From NCBI GenBank assembly GCA_947502145.1, contig CANMYO010000001.1:1240001-1304000 (forward strand): DNA of 64,000 bases, given 5' to 3'. Within the stretch, counting starts at the first letter, position 1. Every line of letters begins with the position of its first letter. The translations under genes were made by a program, and so were the position numbers. This DNA is from an uncultured Paracoccaceae bacterium (GTDB lineage Bacteria > Pseudomonadota > Alphaproteobacteria > Rhodobacterales > Rhodobacteraceae). This document shows positions 24,921 to 33,479 of the stretch, in pieces. A model generated the notes under the pieces. That model worked only from the letters and a program-made list of their open reading frames with translations. It was not told where the DNA came from and made no database searches.

Positions 24921-25730
24921 CTAGAGGGCGTTAAACACCGGACCGGATTGCAACAGACTCAGGGCGATATTGCCGCTGTTGATCTGTGCTGATTGCTCTG
25001 CCTGTGACCGCACAAGGAAAAGTCGAATCAAGTCTTCCTGGGTCTGATCCGCGGCGAGATCAGCAACCTTGTCACTGCCAAATACGGACTGGGCCCGGTC
25101 CTTGAAACTGGTCAATTGCTGGTCAAGGTCAATCCTGCCAATGCTGGATGGCAAACCCAGCGCGGTTTCAATCACCTTTCGCAACGGTGCGTTGCCGAGG
25201 ACGGAAAACCATTGCGCGTTTTCACTGGTATTATTGGCCACGATGTCCTTCAGGGCGCCTTCGACGTTAAGCGCAAGGCGCATATCCTCATCCTGGTCAC
25301 CAACGGAAAGCGCGAATTGCTTCTGCTCATAACGTGCGATGATGTCATCAGCAAAGAATGTGAGCCCGGTGCGCGGAACGGCATCATTGCCCAGACCGAA
25401 TGCCAGCGAAAAGGCAAAGTACCGTTTGTCGGACAAGCGGTTCGAAAGGGCATCATCGCTTGCGATACCATCACCCAATACGCGTTCAATAAAATATTTG
25501 TTGTTGATGTCATCGTCCAACCCATAGGCCCCAAGTGCCACGGACAAGAGACGTCGGTCAGCAACAAGATCCTCTGCTGTCTTGATGCTGCCAATCTTTT
25601 CGCGGAAATAGTCGGTATCCCGTTTGACCGGCGCACTTTCCTGAAACGCAGTCTGTTGCGATTCCATTGTCCGTTGCAGGAACCGCCAACCGGCATATCC
25701 GGCAAGGGGTATGACCGGCTGAAAGGTCAT
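24921..25730 (-). CDS. DUF1217-family flagellar-locus protein
   Basis: 269 residues, no signal peptide or membrane helix. Motifs include YFREKIGSIKTAEDLVADRR, LLSVALGAYGLDDDINNKYF and YFAFSLAFGLGND, which fit DUF1217, a family usually found in alphaproteobacterial flagellar clusters and without a firmly known role. It is largely helical, ending in an SAQINSGNIALSLLQSG tail reminiscent of flagellar axial or secreted proteins. It overlaps flbT by four bases, so it is the last gene of flaF-flbT-DUF1217. Confidence 0.72.
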   Translation of the reverse strand: MTFQPVIPLAGYAGWRFLQRTMESQQTAFQESAPVKRDTDYFREKIGSIKTAEDLVADRRLLSVALGAYGLDDDINNKYFIERVLGDGIASDDALSNRLSDKRYFAFSLAFGLGNDAVPRTGLTFFADDIIARYEQKQFALSVGDQDEDMRLALNVEGALKDIVANNTSENAQWFSVLGNAPLRKVIETALGLPSSIGRIDLDQQLTSFKDRAQSVFGSDKVADLAADQTQEDLIRLFLVRSQAEQSAQINSGNIALSLLQSGPVFNAL

Positions 25731-26131
25731 GACCCATACCGCGCCATCAGGTTTTCTTCGTGTGGCAGCAACGCGCGAAGTGCCTTTAGCGCACGGTAGA
25801 AATCGTCATTTCGCACAGCGGCGGTCGCGGCCGAAAGTTGTTGATGACTGGTTTCATCCATGAGCGCCTGAGCAAGTTGGTCGATCCCGCGGATCATCTG
25901 CGGTCCAGCCTCTTCCGGGGCAACGTCTCCCGACAATACCAACTGGGCAATGTAACAGACGCGACGAACAGGCGTATTCGCCTCATCGGGTTTGATCGCG
26001 TCGCGCAGTCGCAGAATATTTGCGTTTGGGGTGATGATCGAAAGTTTGCTTCGACGGTCGCCATTCTCAATGACAGCGCCGTTGACCAACACACGCTCAT
26101 GCGGGTTGAGCTTGAGAACAAGGCCGGTCAT
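25727..26131 (-). CDS. flbT: Flagellin post-transcriptional regulator FlbT
   Basis: 134 residues. The N-terminal KLNPHERVLVNGAVIENGDR and the following SIITPNANILRLRDAIKPD are the FlbT signature. In Caulobacter FlbT binds the 5' leader of flagellin mRNA and promotes its decay, coupling flagellin synthesis to hook completion. It overlaps flaF by four bases. The flagellin leader in this window contains strong hairpins that could be its target. Confidence 0.94.
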   Translation of the reverse strand: MTGLVLKLNPHERVLVNGAVIENGDRRSKLSIITPNANILRLRDAIKPDEANTPVRRVCYIAQLVLSGDVAPEEAGPQMIRGIDQLAQALMDETSHQQLSAATAAVRNDDFYRALKALRALLPHEENLMARYGS

Positions 26132-26493
26132 GCCGCAGACCCTTGCGCGCGCAAACCGCGAAGCACAGCAGTATTGATGTCGACCAGGGGGGTGAGGTCC
26201 GCCTCACCACGCAGGAACTTTTGGCTGTGCCGGTCCGTGAACTGAGCGAGGTAAAAGAGTTGCGCGCGCAGTTCTGCTGGCAAGCCGTTGTCGGGGTCCA
26301 GAACATCTACCGCAAGGGCGGTCCACATTTTTCGGTTGTCATGAACGGCTGCGACTTTGTGGGGAAAGTCCGTGTCAGCGTTTGACAGGCGACCGGTAAT
26401 TTCTGAGATAAGTTGTTCTTCGACGGCGCGCGGCGTGCGAAGCGGAGTGTGAGATGGCGCATAGGCCTGACGAGCTTGTTCGATAACGTTCAC
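26128..26493 (-). CDS. flaF: Flagellin synthesis/secretion factor FlaF
   Basis: 121 residues, helical and soluble. QARQAYAPSHTPLRTPRAVE and the later WTALAVDVLDPDNGLPAELR followed by LRAQLFYLAQFTDRHSQKFL are typical of FlaF, which opposes FlbT and promotes flagellin translation and export. It lies 95 bases after flagellin, from which it is separated by two hairpins, and overlaps flbT by four bases. Confidence 0.93.
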   Translation of the reverse strand: MNVIEQARQAYAPSHTPLRTPRAVEEQLISEITGRLSNADTDFPHKVAAVHDNRKMWTALAVDVLDPDNGLPAELRAQLFYLAQFTDRHSQKFLRGEADLTPLVDINTAVLRGLRAQGSAA

Positions 26494-26525
26494 GGCGGGT
26501 CCTTCCGGGACTGTGTGAAACGCGA

Positions 26526-26579
26526 CGCGGTTTTACCGCGCCACAGGAGGGGGACCGAAGGCGCCAATGGCGCCTTCGG
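26526..26579 (-). terminator. Tandem hairpins after the flagellin gene
   Basis: Ten bases past the flagellin stop is a perfect 11-bp stem, CCGAAGGCGCC (26555-26565) with GGCGCCTTCGG (26569-26579) and loop AAT. A second hairpin follows, CGCGG-TTTTA-CCGCG (26526-26540). No U run follows the first stem in the reverse direction, so this looks like an mRNA-stabilising or partial-termination structure separating abundant flagellin message from flaF-flbT, rather than a full intrinsic terminator. Confidence 0.65.
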
Positions 26580-26588
26580 AATGTCTTA

Positions 26589-27881
26589 TTAACGGAACAA
26601 CGACAAGATCGTCTGCGGTGCCTGGTTTGCAATCGACAGGGATTGCACACCCAGCTGCTGTTGAACCTGAAGGGCCTGAAGACGGGCAGAGGCCTCTTCC
26701 ATATTGGCGTCAACCATTGCACCGATACCGCTTTTCAGTGAGTCGCTCAGCTTGCTGATGAAATCACTCTGTGTATCAATGCGACCACGGGCCGAACCGA
26801 AGGCTGCGGCACCATCAATCGCAGTCTGGATCAGACCTTCGATGCTTGCCAGCGCTTCGTTTGCGCCAGAGGTCGTAGACACGTCAACATCTGAGAGGGC
26901 AGCAAGACCACCACCAATTGTGTGGCCGTCCGTGGCCGAAGTCATCGCATCAACGCGCACAGCGATCGTATCCGTCCCGTCAGTGACGGTCGAGGTTGCG
27001 ACCAGACCGCCAGATGTGACTGAGAAGTCCAGCACATCCTTGTCGAGGTCGTTGGCGGCAGCGAACGCATCCCATTGGTTTTTCAGTGCTTTGGCCACAT
27101 CGGTTGCGGTGTCACCTTCGCGGGCAACATAGTACATTTCCGATGCGCCGGCGACGCTGGCCGCGGTCGTATAGTCAGCTGGTGTGAACGAACTTCCGTC
27201 GGCGTCAGTACCGGTCAGGCCGATGCTGAATGCGGCGCCCGTTGCTACCCCGGCGATGCTGAGCGTCTGGGTTTGGGTGGCGTTCAGGGTTGCGGAAACT
27301 GCACCCAAAGTGGCCGTACCTGCCGCATATGCCGCGTCACTGGCGACAGCCTGGGCCGTTGTGCCAAGATCCTGCTTGCGAACGTTGATATCGGATGTTG
27401 AAACCGATCCGCCAGAGGTCCGGTCAAGGGATGACAGAATATCGACAGACCCCGTCCCGGCAGTTTTGGACAGGTTGGAAAGCAGGTTCAGACCATTAAA
27501 CTGGGCCGCACCCGCCACTGCGCCAATCTGATTTCGCAGCGCGGCGATGTCGGTTTGGATCTTGTCGCGGTCGACGTTGGATTCCTGGCTGGCAACAATC
27601 TTGCCTTTGATCTGGGTCAGCAGATCGGTGATGGTTTCGGAGGCGTTTTGCGCAACCGCGACAGTTGATTCACCCAGTGAAAGGCTGTCCGAGATGGCTT
27701 TGAAACCCTTCACGTCGGATTCCATGACTTTTGAAATCGCCCAGACCGCAGCATTGTCTTTTGCGCTGGCGACGGCCTTCCCCGTCGAGATCATGGACTG
27801 CGCAGTGGCAAGGTCCTTGTTGATTGATTTCAGGGTTTGCAGCGCAACCATCGCGCCATTGTTTGTCAGAATGCTAGACAT
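26589..27881 (-). CDS. fliC: Flagellin (filament protein)
   Basis: A 430-residue major filament subunit. The conserved N-terminal D0-D1 region (MSSILTNNGAMVALQTLKSI, STGKAVASAKDNAAVWAIS, SLSLGESTVAVAQNASETI) and C-terminal region (QSDFISKLSDSLKSGIGAMV, QLGVQSLSIANQAPQTILSL) flank a variable Ala/Thr/Ser-rich centre (about 170-330). The C-terminus ends in Phe-Arg, unlike enteric flagellins. It is the only full flagellin in the window. It is followed by flaF and flbT, and preceded by a structured 205-base leader region. Confidence 0.96.
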   Translation of the reverse strand: MSSILTNNGAMVALQTLKSINKDLATAQSMISTGKAVASAKDNAAVWAISKVMESDVKGFKAISDSLSLGESTVAVAQNASETITDLLTQIKGKIVASQESNVDRDKIQTDIAALRNQIGAVAGAAQFNGLNLLSNLSKTAGTGSVDILSSLDRTSGGSVSTSDINVRKQDLGTTAQAVASDAAYAAGTATLGAVSATLNATQTQTLSIAGVATGAAFSIGLTGTDADGSSFTPADYTTAASVAGASEMYYVAREGDTATDVAKALKNQWDAFAAANDLDKDVLDFSVTSGGLVATSTVTDGTDTIAVRVDAMTSATDGHTIGGGLAALSDVDVSTTSGANEALASIEGLIQTAIDGAAAFGSARGRIDTQSDFISKLSDSLKSGIGAMVDANMEEASARLQALQVQQQLGVQSLSIANQAPQTILSLFR

Positions 27882-27946
27882 TTTTCTATCCTTTTGCAGG
27901 GCTTTTGGCCGCTGCGTTCACGAAAACGCGTCCCTTCTTTGGGGGC

Positions 27947-27973
27947 GCGGAAACGTCATTCTGACGTTTTCGC
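27947..27973 (-). promoter_or_regulatory. Hairpin in the flagellin leader
   Basis: GCGGAAACGTCA (27947-27958) pairs with TGACGTTTTCGC (27962-27973) over 12 positions with one wobble and a three-base loop. It lies 66-92 bases before the flagellin ATG. A second inverted repeat GTCTTGT/ACAAGAC occupies 28013-28019 and 28036-28042. With flbT downstream, these are candidate elements for post-transcriptional flagellin control. No confident sigma-28 or sigma-54 promoter was identified in 27882-28086. Confidence 0.5.
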
Positions 27974-28086
27974 CTACTGCTTTGGCAGGCACTTTCACCG
28001 TTTTGGCTGATAGTCTTGTCGCCTGCTCACATTGAACAAGACGTTAACATGCAGGCCAGATTTACCTGCAATTTTAGTCAATTACC

Positions 28087-28428
28087 CTATGCCTTGTGTT
28101 CCATCCCGCCACCGGCGGGCCGCACCGTTTCCCGGTTCCCGGCTGCTGTGTAGATGCTGAGCCCCTGTCGCACTTCACGAAGTTCCGCAAGTCGGTGCTG
28201 GGCATCGCGCAGCCCCTCGATCGCGGCCTGGAACAGGCGCGCGTTTTCGGCCGCGCTGGTTTTCAGCCGCTGGGCATCAACGACGCTCATTCTCATCAAA
28301 TCAAGATCGCGGATGATTTCATCCTTGCGATCCGAAAGCGCAGACACCTTGGCTAATTGCCCCGCCAGCAGCGCTGCCCGCTCTTCCTTCAACAGTTTCA
28401 GCGCATCCTTGTAGTCAGGTCTAAGCAT
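28087..28428 (-). CDS. FlgN-like export chaperone candidate
   Basis: 113 residues, almost all helical, with LKLLKEERAALLAGQLAKVS, ALSDRKDEIIRDLDLMRM and a Ser/Gly-rich C-terminal tail. The pattern of a long amphipathic helix, a short DRKDEI turn and a second helix suits FlgN, the chaperone for FlgK and FlgL. The family is poorly conserved in alphaproteobacteria, so this is a structural and positional guess. It overlaps flgJ by eight bases and ends before the flagellin leader. Confidence 0.5.
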   Translation of the reverse strand: MLRPDYKDALKLLKEERAALLAGQLAKVSALSDRKDEIIRDLDLMRMSVVDAQRLKTSAAENARLFQAAIEGLRDAQHRLAELREVRQGLSIYTAAGNRETVRPAGGGMEHKA

Positions 28429-28714
28429 CCAGCCTCGCTTTCATCGCATTGAAAAGTGCTTCGGCAAGACCGATGCCGCCTGCCTTGACCATTTCTTCGG
28501 CCTGCGCCTGCCGCAGATAGGATGAAAACTGATCTTCGCCGATGCCGCCGCCGAATGATCCGGCGTCCGCGTCGAATCCGGCGGATTTCAGCATCTCGGC
28601 AAGAAATGTCGCCTCAAGCTTTTGAGCGGCATCCCGTAAACTTGCGTCCCCGGTCGGGGGGGCAGTGGCCGCAATTGGCGGCACCGACGCGGGGAGGACT
28701 GGAATAGGCGTCAT
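28421..28714 (-). CDS. flgJ: Rod-binding protein (FlgJ N-terminal domain only)
   Basis: 97 residues. LRDAAQKLEATFLAEMLKSA, GIGEDQFSSYLRQAQAEEMV and GIGLAEALFNAMKARL match the rod-capping domain of FlgJ. The muramidase domain of enteric FlgJ is absent, as in most alphaproteobacteria. The frame is open to 28798, but AGGAG five bases before ATG 28714 decides the start. It is divergent from fliK, and its stop overlaps the flgN-like gene start. Confidence 0.85.
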   Translation of the reverse strand: MTPIPVLPASVPPIAATAPPTGDASLRDAAQKLEATFLAEMLKSAGFDADAGSFGGGIGEDQFSSYLRQAQAEEMVKAGGIGLAEALFNAMKARLDA

Positions 28715-28817
28715 GAGCGCTCCTGATTTCGATTTTTTTCCACTTTGCATGGCAGCAGTAAACATTCCGTAAGCCTCTTGCTTCAAATCTGCGGTCATGC
28801 ATCAGAAGGAGCAGCGG

Positions 28818-30191
28818 ATGACGGCAACAGTTCAACCGATGACGATTCCGGGGGTCATATCTTCCGGCAAGGGGGAAAATTCCGAAGGGTCAACTGGTGA
28901 TTTCGGCGACTTTGCCGCGGTTCTGATCGCTGAAAACGCGGCCCAGCACCAACATCCGAAAACGCCTAAAGCGACTGTTGATGTGACAGCGCCCGCGGAA
29001 CAGGAAACGGCCGCAGACACTATAACAGAAGCGGTTGAGCCCGACTCAAAACGCGGTCCCAAGGGCGACGGGCAGGACCCGGCACAGCCCGCAATCCCGG
29101 CTGACACGCGTGCAGCGGGCAAGGCAACAGAGCCGGATCGGGTCACAACTGGCGCGGCGGCGAAAAGGTCGCGGGAAAGCATCCCCGAAATTGCATTTTC
29201 GGCCAGGCAGGCGCCGCGCAATTCACTCTCTCAGCCCGGACATTCCTCTCGCGGTGATTCGCCCAGTCGGCCCGCTGAATTGACCAATGCTGCCCTGAGA
29301 GGACAACAGGAGAGAGTCAAATCGCCGGAAGAATTGCCGTCACATCCGCAAAGACCACGGGCCCCGGACGTCGACACCCCGCGCCCCGCAAAACAGGATG
29401 CGTTGCCAGCGGGTCGACTTGAAACGGCAATGCAGGTCACACTTGCTAATCCCGCGCACCGGCGGGCGACAGAGGCATTGGCGAAGGCGGCAGCTGCGCC
29501 ACAGGCGTCGCCCCGGGCCCCGGCGGACCTGGCAAAAGGTATTCGGCTCGCGAAATCTGATCGGGCACCGCAATTGACCCACCCGCCGCAAGCTGCTGAG
29601 GCACCGCAGCTGCCAAAAAGCAGCGCTTTGATGTCCAAGCCAGTCACAACCGCCGAAAAGCCAGCCGCGGGCTTGAGCGCGGCCAAGCTGGAAGAGTCGG
29701 AAGCGGTTCCGCCCTTGCGCGGTGGCGAAGGGCCCCAGTCTGCCCCACAATCAGCATCCCGCGCGATTGCGCAAACGGGCCCGGGGGCAATGCCGCCTGA
29801 GGTGGCAAAACATGTGGCCGGGCAGATTGCAGTCGCTGTCACGCCGCTCAAACCCGGGGTGACTGAGGTTGCGCTTAACCCACAGGAACTGGGTCGGGTG
29901 CGCCTGACGCTAAGCGCGCAGGATAGTGCGCTGATCCTGCATATCACGGCCGAACGGCCCGAAACCGCCGATGCGATGCGCCGACATATCGACGTTCTGG
30001 GGCAGGAATTTCGCGAGCTTGGTTACCGCGACATTCAGTTCAGCTTTGGAAATGGCGAAGGGCAGGATCGGCCCGCGCAGGATAATGCCGCCGACGATGG
30101 TGTCGCAATGCCAGAGGCCGATCATGACAACGCAGTGATGCCAACCTTGGCCCAAACCGTTGCCACGACGGGGCTGGATCTACGGCTTTAG
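28818..30191 (+). CDS. fliK: Flagellar hook-length control protein FliK
   Basis: A 457-residue secreted molecular ruler. The first 340 residues are low-complexity, rich in Ala, Pro, Gln and charged residues, as expected for the disordered ruler. The C-terminal domain (about 345-440) contains VTEVALNPQELGRVRLTLSA, LHITAERPETADAMRRHIDV and LGQEFRELGYRDIQFSFGNG, the type III specificity-switch fold. ATG 28818 is chosen over 28797 because AGAAGGAG lies six bases upstream. It is followed by flgD after 13 bases. Confidence 0.92.
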   Translation: MTATVQPMTIPGVISSGKGENSEGSTGDFGDFAAVLIAENAAQHQHPKTPKATVDVTAPAEQETAADTITEAVEPDSKRGPKGDGQDPAQPAIPADTRAAGKATEPDRVTTGAAAKRSRESIPEIAFSARQAPRNSLSQPGHSSRGDSPSRPAELTNAALRGQQERVKSPEELPSHPQRPRAPDVDTPRPAKQDALPAGRLETAMQVTLANPAHRRATEALAKAAAAPQASPRAPADLAKGIRLAKSDRAPQLTHPPQAAEAPQLPKSSALMSKPVTTAEKPAAGLSAAKLEESEAVPPLRGGEGPQSAPQSASRAIAQTGPGAMPPEVAKHVAGQIAVAVTPLKPGVTEVALNPQELGRVRLTLSAQDSALILHITAERPETADAMRRHIDVLGQEFRELGYRDIQFSFGNGEGQDRPAQDNAADDGVAMPEADHDNAVMPTLAQTVATTGLDLRL

Positions 30192-30204
30192 AAGGATAAT
30201 TCAA

Positions 30205-30873
30205 ATGGACATTACACAAACAACAGGCAGCACCGCGCAGACCGCGACGCCGCCAGCCACCTCGTCCAAGTCAGAGATCAGCTCTGATTTTGAGACGTTC
30301 CTGAAGATGCTGACCGTCCAGATGCAAAACCAGGATCCCCTCAATCCCGTTGATTCGTCGGATTATGCGGTGCAACTGGCCACCTTTTCCGGGGTCGAAC
30401 AGCAAGTGCAAACCAACGATTTGCTGCGTGATCTGAGCGCGGTCATGGGCGCCGGCGGCATGGCGCAGATGGCGGGTTGGGTCGGAATGGAGGCGCGCAC
30501 ATCGGCGCCGGTGCAATATACCGGGTCGCCTGTGACCTTGCTGACGCCCACCGCTTCCAGTGCCGACGCGGCAGAACTTGTGGTGCGGGACAGCTACGGG
30601 GATGAAATTGCGCGGTATCAGGTTGATCCGCGTGATGCAGAAGTTGACTGGGTTGGCGTTGGTTCAGATGGCAGCCCCCTGCCTGCAGGGCAGTACGCCT
30701 TTGAGGTTGTCAGCTATGCCTTGGGTGAGGAAATCGCGCGCGAAGCCGCGTCGACTTACGCCCGCGTTACTGAGGTCCAGTCAAACGCAGGCCAGACCAT
30801 GTTGGTGCTTCAATCCGGCGCAACGGTGCCTGTTACCTCTGTGACCGCCGTGCGCGAACCTGCCGGTTCATAG
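30205..30873 (+). CDS. flgD: Hook assembly scaffold protein FlgD
   Basis: A 222-residue hook cap. SSDFETFLKMLTVQMQNQDP and LNPVDSSDYAVQLATFSGVE with QQVQTNDLL form the FlgD N-terminal signature. The C-terminal half is the FlgD Ig/tudor-like domain. The upstream frame is open to 30160, but GAAGGA before ATG 30205 and the family start decide the call. Last gene of the flagellar island; its stop lies three bases beyond the stop codon of the convergent ubiB, so the genes overlap. Confidence 0.94.
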   Translation: MDITQTTGSTAQTATPPATSSKSEISSDFETFLKMLTVQMQNQDPLNPVDSSDYAVQLATFSGVEQQVQTNDLLRDLSAVMGAGGMAQMAGWVGMEARTSAPVQYTGSPVTLLTPTASSADAAELVVRDSYGDEIARYQVDPRDAEVDWVGVGSDGSPLPAGQYAFEVVSYALGEEIAREAASTYARVTEVQSNAGQTMLVLQSGATVPVTSVTAVREPAGS

Positions 30874-32397
30874 CAAAGACTGGAACGCCCAGGCCGCGCC
30901 AACCAGCGTGCCCCCCAGCGCCATCCAGGCGATCCGGGCGCGGCGGCGTTGCGGTTTGGGCGGTGGCGGTGGGTTGTTCAATCGGATCAGCTGTTCCTCG
31001 GCGAGGCGTGGCAGCTGGGGACCGTACCGCGCCAGAATCCGTGCGGTCTTAAGCAAATCGGACATCAGCGCCTTGGGGCCGATGCTCTTGGTGACGTAAT
31101 CCTGAACGATCGGCTTGGCGACCTGCCAGATATTCATATGCGGATCAAGCGATCGGGCGACACCCTCAACCACAACCATAGTACGTTGCAGCAAGATCAG
31201 CTCAGTGCGGGTCTCCATGCCAAACCGCTCTGTCACCTCAAACAGGTAGGACAGCAGCCGGGCCATCGAAATGCGGCTGGCATCCATCCCGAAAATCGGT
31301 TCGCCGACAGCGCGCAGCGCGCGGGCAAATTCATCGACGTCGCGATCTGCGGGCACGTATCCAGCTTCGAAATGAACTTCGGCGACGCGTTGGTAATCCT
31401 TGCGGATAAACCCAAACAGAATTTCGGCATAGACCCGGCGCGTGTATTCATCAATACGCCCCATGATGCCAAAATCAAATGCAATGATATCGCCGTTTTC
31501 AGCGACTTTCAGGTTTCCCTGATGCATGTCGCCATGAAAGAATCCGTCGCGCAGCGCCTGGTTCAAAAAGACCTGCAGAACACGTGATGCGAGCGTTCGG
31601 CGATCATGGCCTGCCGCATCAAGCGCGGCGTTGTCGCCAATATTGGTGCCCGACGCCCAGTCCATCGTCATCACGCGCCGCCCCGACAGGTGCCAAAGCA
31701 CCCGCGGCACCTGAAACCCTGCGTCCGTCTCGGTATTGGCCGCAAACTCTGCCGCGGCAGAACTTTCGAGCCGAAGATCAAGCTCGCCCTTCACCACACC
31801 CTCAAAGTGGGTGATGACCTCCATCGGGCGGAGCCGGCGCGATGCGGGCGACAGAAATTCGATTGCACGCGCTGCAAAGTAGAAGGCGTCGATGTCTTTT
31901 CGAAATGCCCTTTCGATACCCGGTCGCAAGATCTTGACCGCGACCGCGTCGCCTGTTTCCGCCAAATGGGCCTTGTGCACCTGGGCAAGCGACGCAGCGG
32001 CGACGGGCGCAGAAAACTGGGAAAAAAGGGTATCAACCGGTTGCCCCAGCTCGCGTTGAACCTCGGCCTTGGCCTCTTCAATCGGGAAGGGCGGCAACTT
32101 GTCTTGCAGGACCCTGAGTTGCACCGCCATTTCGTCGCCAACAACGTCAGGGCGGGTGGACAGGATTTGCCCGAACTTGATGTAGGCCGGGCCAAGGGCG
32201 GTCAGCGCCCGCACGGCGGGCGGCATGTTCGTGTCACCCTTGAACCCCAGCCACCGAAACGGCCAGACCAGCGTGCGGAACGTGATGCGAAGCAGCGGAC
32301 CCGCGTCAAACGCGTCCAGAACAACCTTCATCGCCCCAGTTCTTTCAAAGGTGGCGCCGGTGCGGATCAGTCGGATGATGTTATGTGGTCCGCGCAA
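30868..32397 (-). CDS. ubiB: Ubiquinone biosynthesis kinase-like protein UbiB
   Basis: 509 residues. ABC1/UbiB family: MRGPHNIIRLIRTGATFERT at the N-terminus, the KxGQ motif in LGPAYIKFGQILSTRPDVVG, a nucleotide loop in AAASLAQVHKAHLAETGDAV, HGDMHQGNLKV and IAFDFGIMGRIDEY as kinase-like catalytic segments, and a C-terminal membrane anchor (IAWMALGGTLVGAAWAFQSL). The start is called as TTG 32397, because GGAAG lies seven bases upstream, it follows the ubiE stop by one base, and the resulting N-terminus matches the family. The frame is open to 32433. Confidence 0.93.
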   Translation of the reverse strand: MRGPHNIIRLIRTGATFERTGAMKVVLDAFDAGPLLRITFRTLVWPFRWLGFKGDTNMPPAVRALTALGPAYIKFGQILSTRPDVVGDEMAVQLRVLQDKLPPFPIEEAKAEVQRELGQPVDTLFSQFSAPVAAASLAQVHKAHLAETGDAVAVKILRPGIERAFRKDIDAFYFAARAIEFLSPASRRLRPMEVITHFEGVVKGELDLRLESSAAAEFAANTETDAGFQVPRVLWHLSGRRVMTMDWASGTNIGDNAALDAAGHDRRTLASRVLQVFLNQALRDGFFHGDMHQGNLKVAENGDIIAFDFGIMGRIDEYTRRVYAEILFGFIRKDYQRVAEVHFEAGYVPADRDVDEFARALRAVGEPIFGMDASRISMARLLSYLFEVTERFGMETRTELILLQRTMVVVEGVARSLDPHMNIWQVAKPIVQDYVTKSIGPKALMSDLLKTARILARYGPQLPRLAEEQLIRLNNPPPPPKPQRRRARIAWMALGGTLVGAAWAFQSLL

Positions 32398-32398
32398 T

Positions 32399-33151
32399 TC
32401 AGATCTTCCAGCCAGAATGCAGGGCCGCGACACCCATTGTCATGTTACGATATTTGGCGTTTTCAAACCCGGCTTTGCGGACCATTCCCAGAAAGGTTTC
32501 CTGGTCAGGAAATTTGCGGATCGATTCCACCAGATATTGATAGGATTCGCGGTCACCGGCGATCATCTGCCCCATGCGCGGGATGACGTTGAATGAATAG
32601 GCATCATAGGCCGCCTGCATCATCGGGTTGGGCAGTTGGCTGAATTCCAGGACCATCAAACGGCCGCCGGGACGCAGAACGCGAAAGGCTTCATTTAATG
32701 CATCTTGCGGACGCGTCACATTCCGAATGCCAAAGCTGATCGTGTAGACATCAAAACTGTTGTCCTCAAATGGCAGCGCCATCGCATCCCCAACAACCCA
32801 ATCAAGGCTGTCGGCCATCTTTTCGGCCTCTGCCCGTTTGCGTCCTGCAATTAACATTGGCTCCGTCAGGTCTAGCACAGTGGCATGTCCGCTGCCCGCG
32901 CGCTTGAGAAACCTGAACGAAATGTCGCCAGTGCCGCCCGCAACGTCCAGCAACTGCTGGCCAGGGCGCGGGGCCAGCCAATCCATCATCGCATCTTTCC
33001 AAATGCGGTGAACGCCGCCGGACATCACATCATTCATGATGTCGTATCTGTTGGCGACGGACGAAAAGACGCCTTGAACGCGGCCTGCCTTTTCTTCTTC
33101 GCGGACGGTTTCAAATCCGAAATGCGTGGTGTTCTGGCTGTCGTCGATCAT
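32399..33151 (-). CDS. ubiE: Ubiquinone/menaquinone C-methyltransferase UbiE
   Basis: 250 residues. SAM-binding motif [20 protein letters not shown], then [20 protein letters not shown] and [19 protein letters not shown], all UbiE signatures. [18 protein letters not shown] near residue 35 is the family N-terminal motif. It methylates the quinone ring in ubiquinone synthesis. It is co-transcribed with ubiB, and the pair is divergent from mutM, the usual alphaproteobacterial arrangement. Confidence 0.96.
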   Translation of the reverse strand: MIDDSQNTTHFGFETVREEEKAGRVQGVFSSVANRYDIMNDVMSGGVHRIWKDAMMDWLAPRPGQQLLDVAGGTGDISFRFLKRAGSGHATVLDLTEPMLIAGRKRAEAEKMADSLDWVVGDAMALPFEDNSFDVYTISFGIRNVTRPQDALNEAFRVLRPGGRLMVLEFSQLPNPMMQAAYDAYSFNVIPRMGQMIAGDRESYQYLVESIRKFPDQETFLGMVRKAGFENAKYRNMTMGVAALHSGWKI

Positions 33152-33479
33152 GATACTCGGTCGCCGTTAAGGGGTCGCAATGGGGTTATACCGATGCGGG
33201 CAAAGACACAAATTGTCATTGCGTCACAGAGGATAGCCGCAGTCGCATTCCTACCAGGCCACCGATGTACCAAAGATCTTCCGATCGCGGGCCTTGGGCC
33301 CGGACCCAGTTCGCTCGCTGCAAAAGGTGCTTTGGGCACAGGGCTTGGTCATTTGCAACGCGTTCATAGTCGCGCGGCATTGCGGGTTGCGAAGGGGTTC
33401 GTGCAGAAATCTTCTTGTGGTCGGGCGCGATATCCTGACCATTGCGCGTGATCAATTTGACAGTCACAGCAGGCGACAC
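33152..33479. other. Divergent spacer between ubiE and mutM
   Basis: 328 bases without a convincing gene. Reading frames that cross it on either strand run into mutM or have no recognisable content. It presumably holds the divergent promoters of ubiE-ubiB and mutM, but I could not assign -35/-10 pairs with confidence. A TTGACA near 33457-33462 is too close to the mutM ATG to serve it normally. Confidence 0.4.

Noticed and set aside
33294-33479. Upstream extension of mutM
   Set aside because: Fpg requires Pro2-Glu3 at the mature N-terminus, which fixes the start at 33480.
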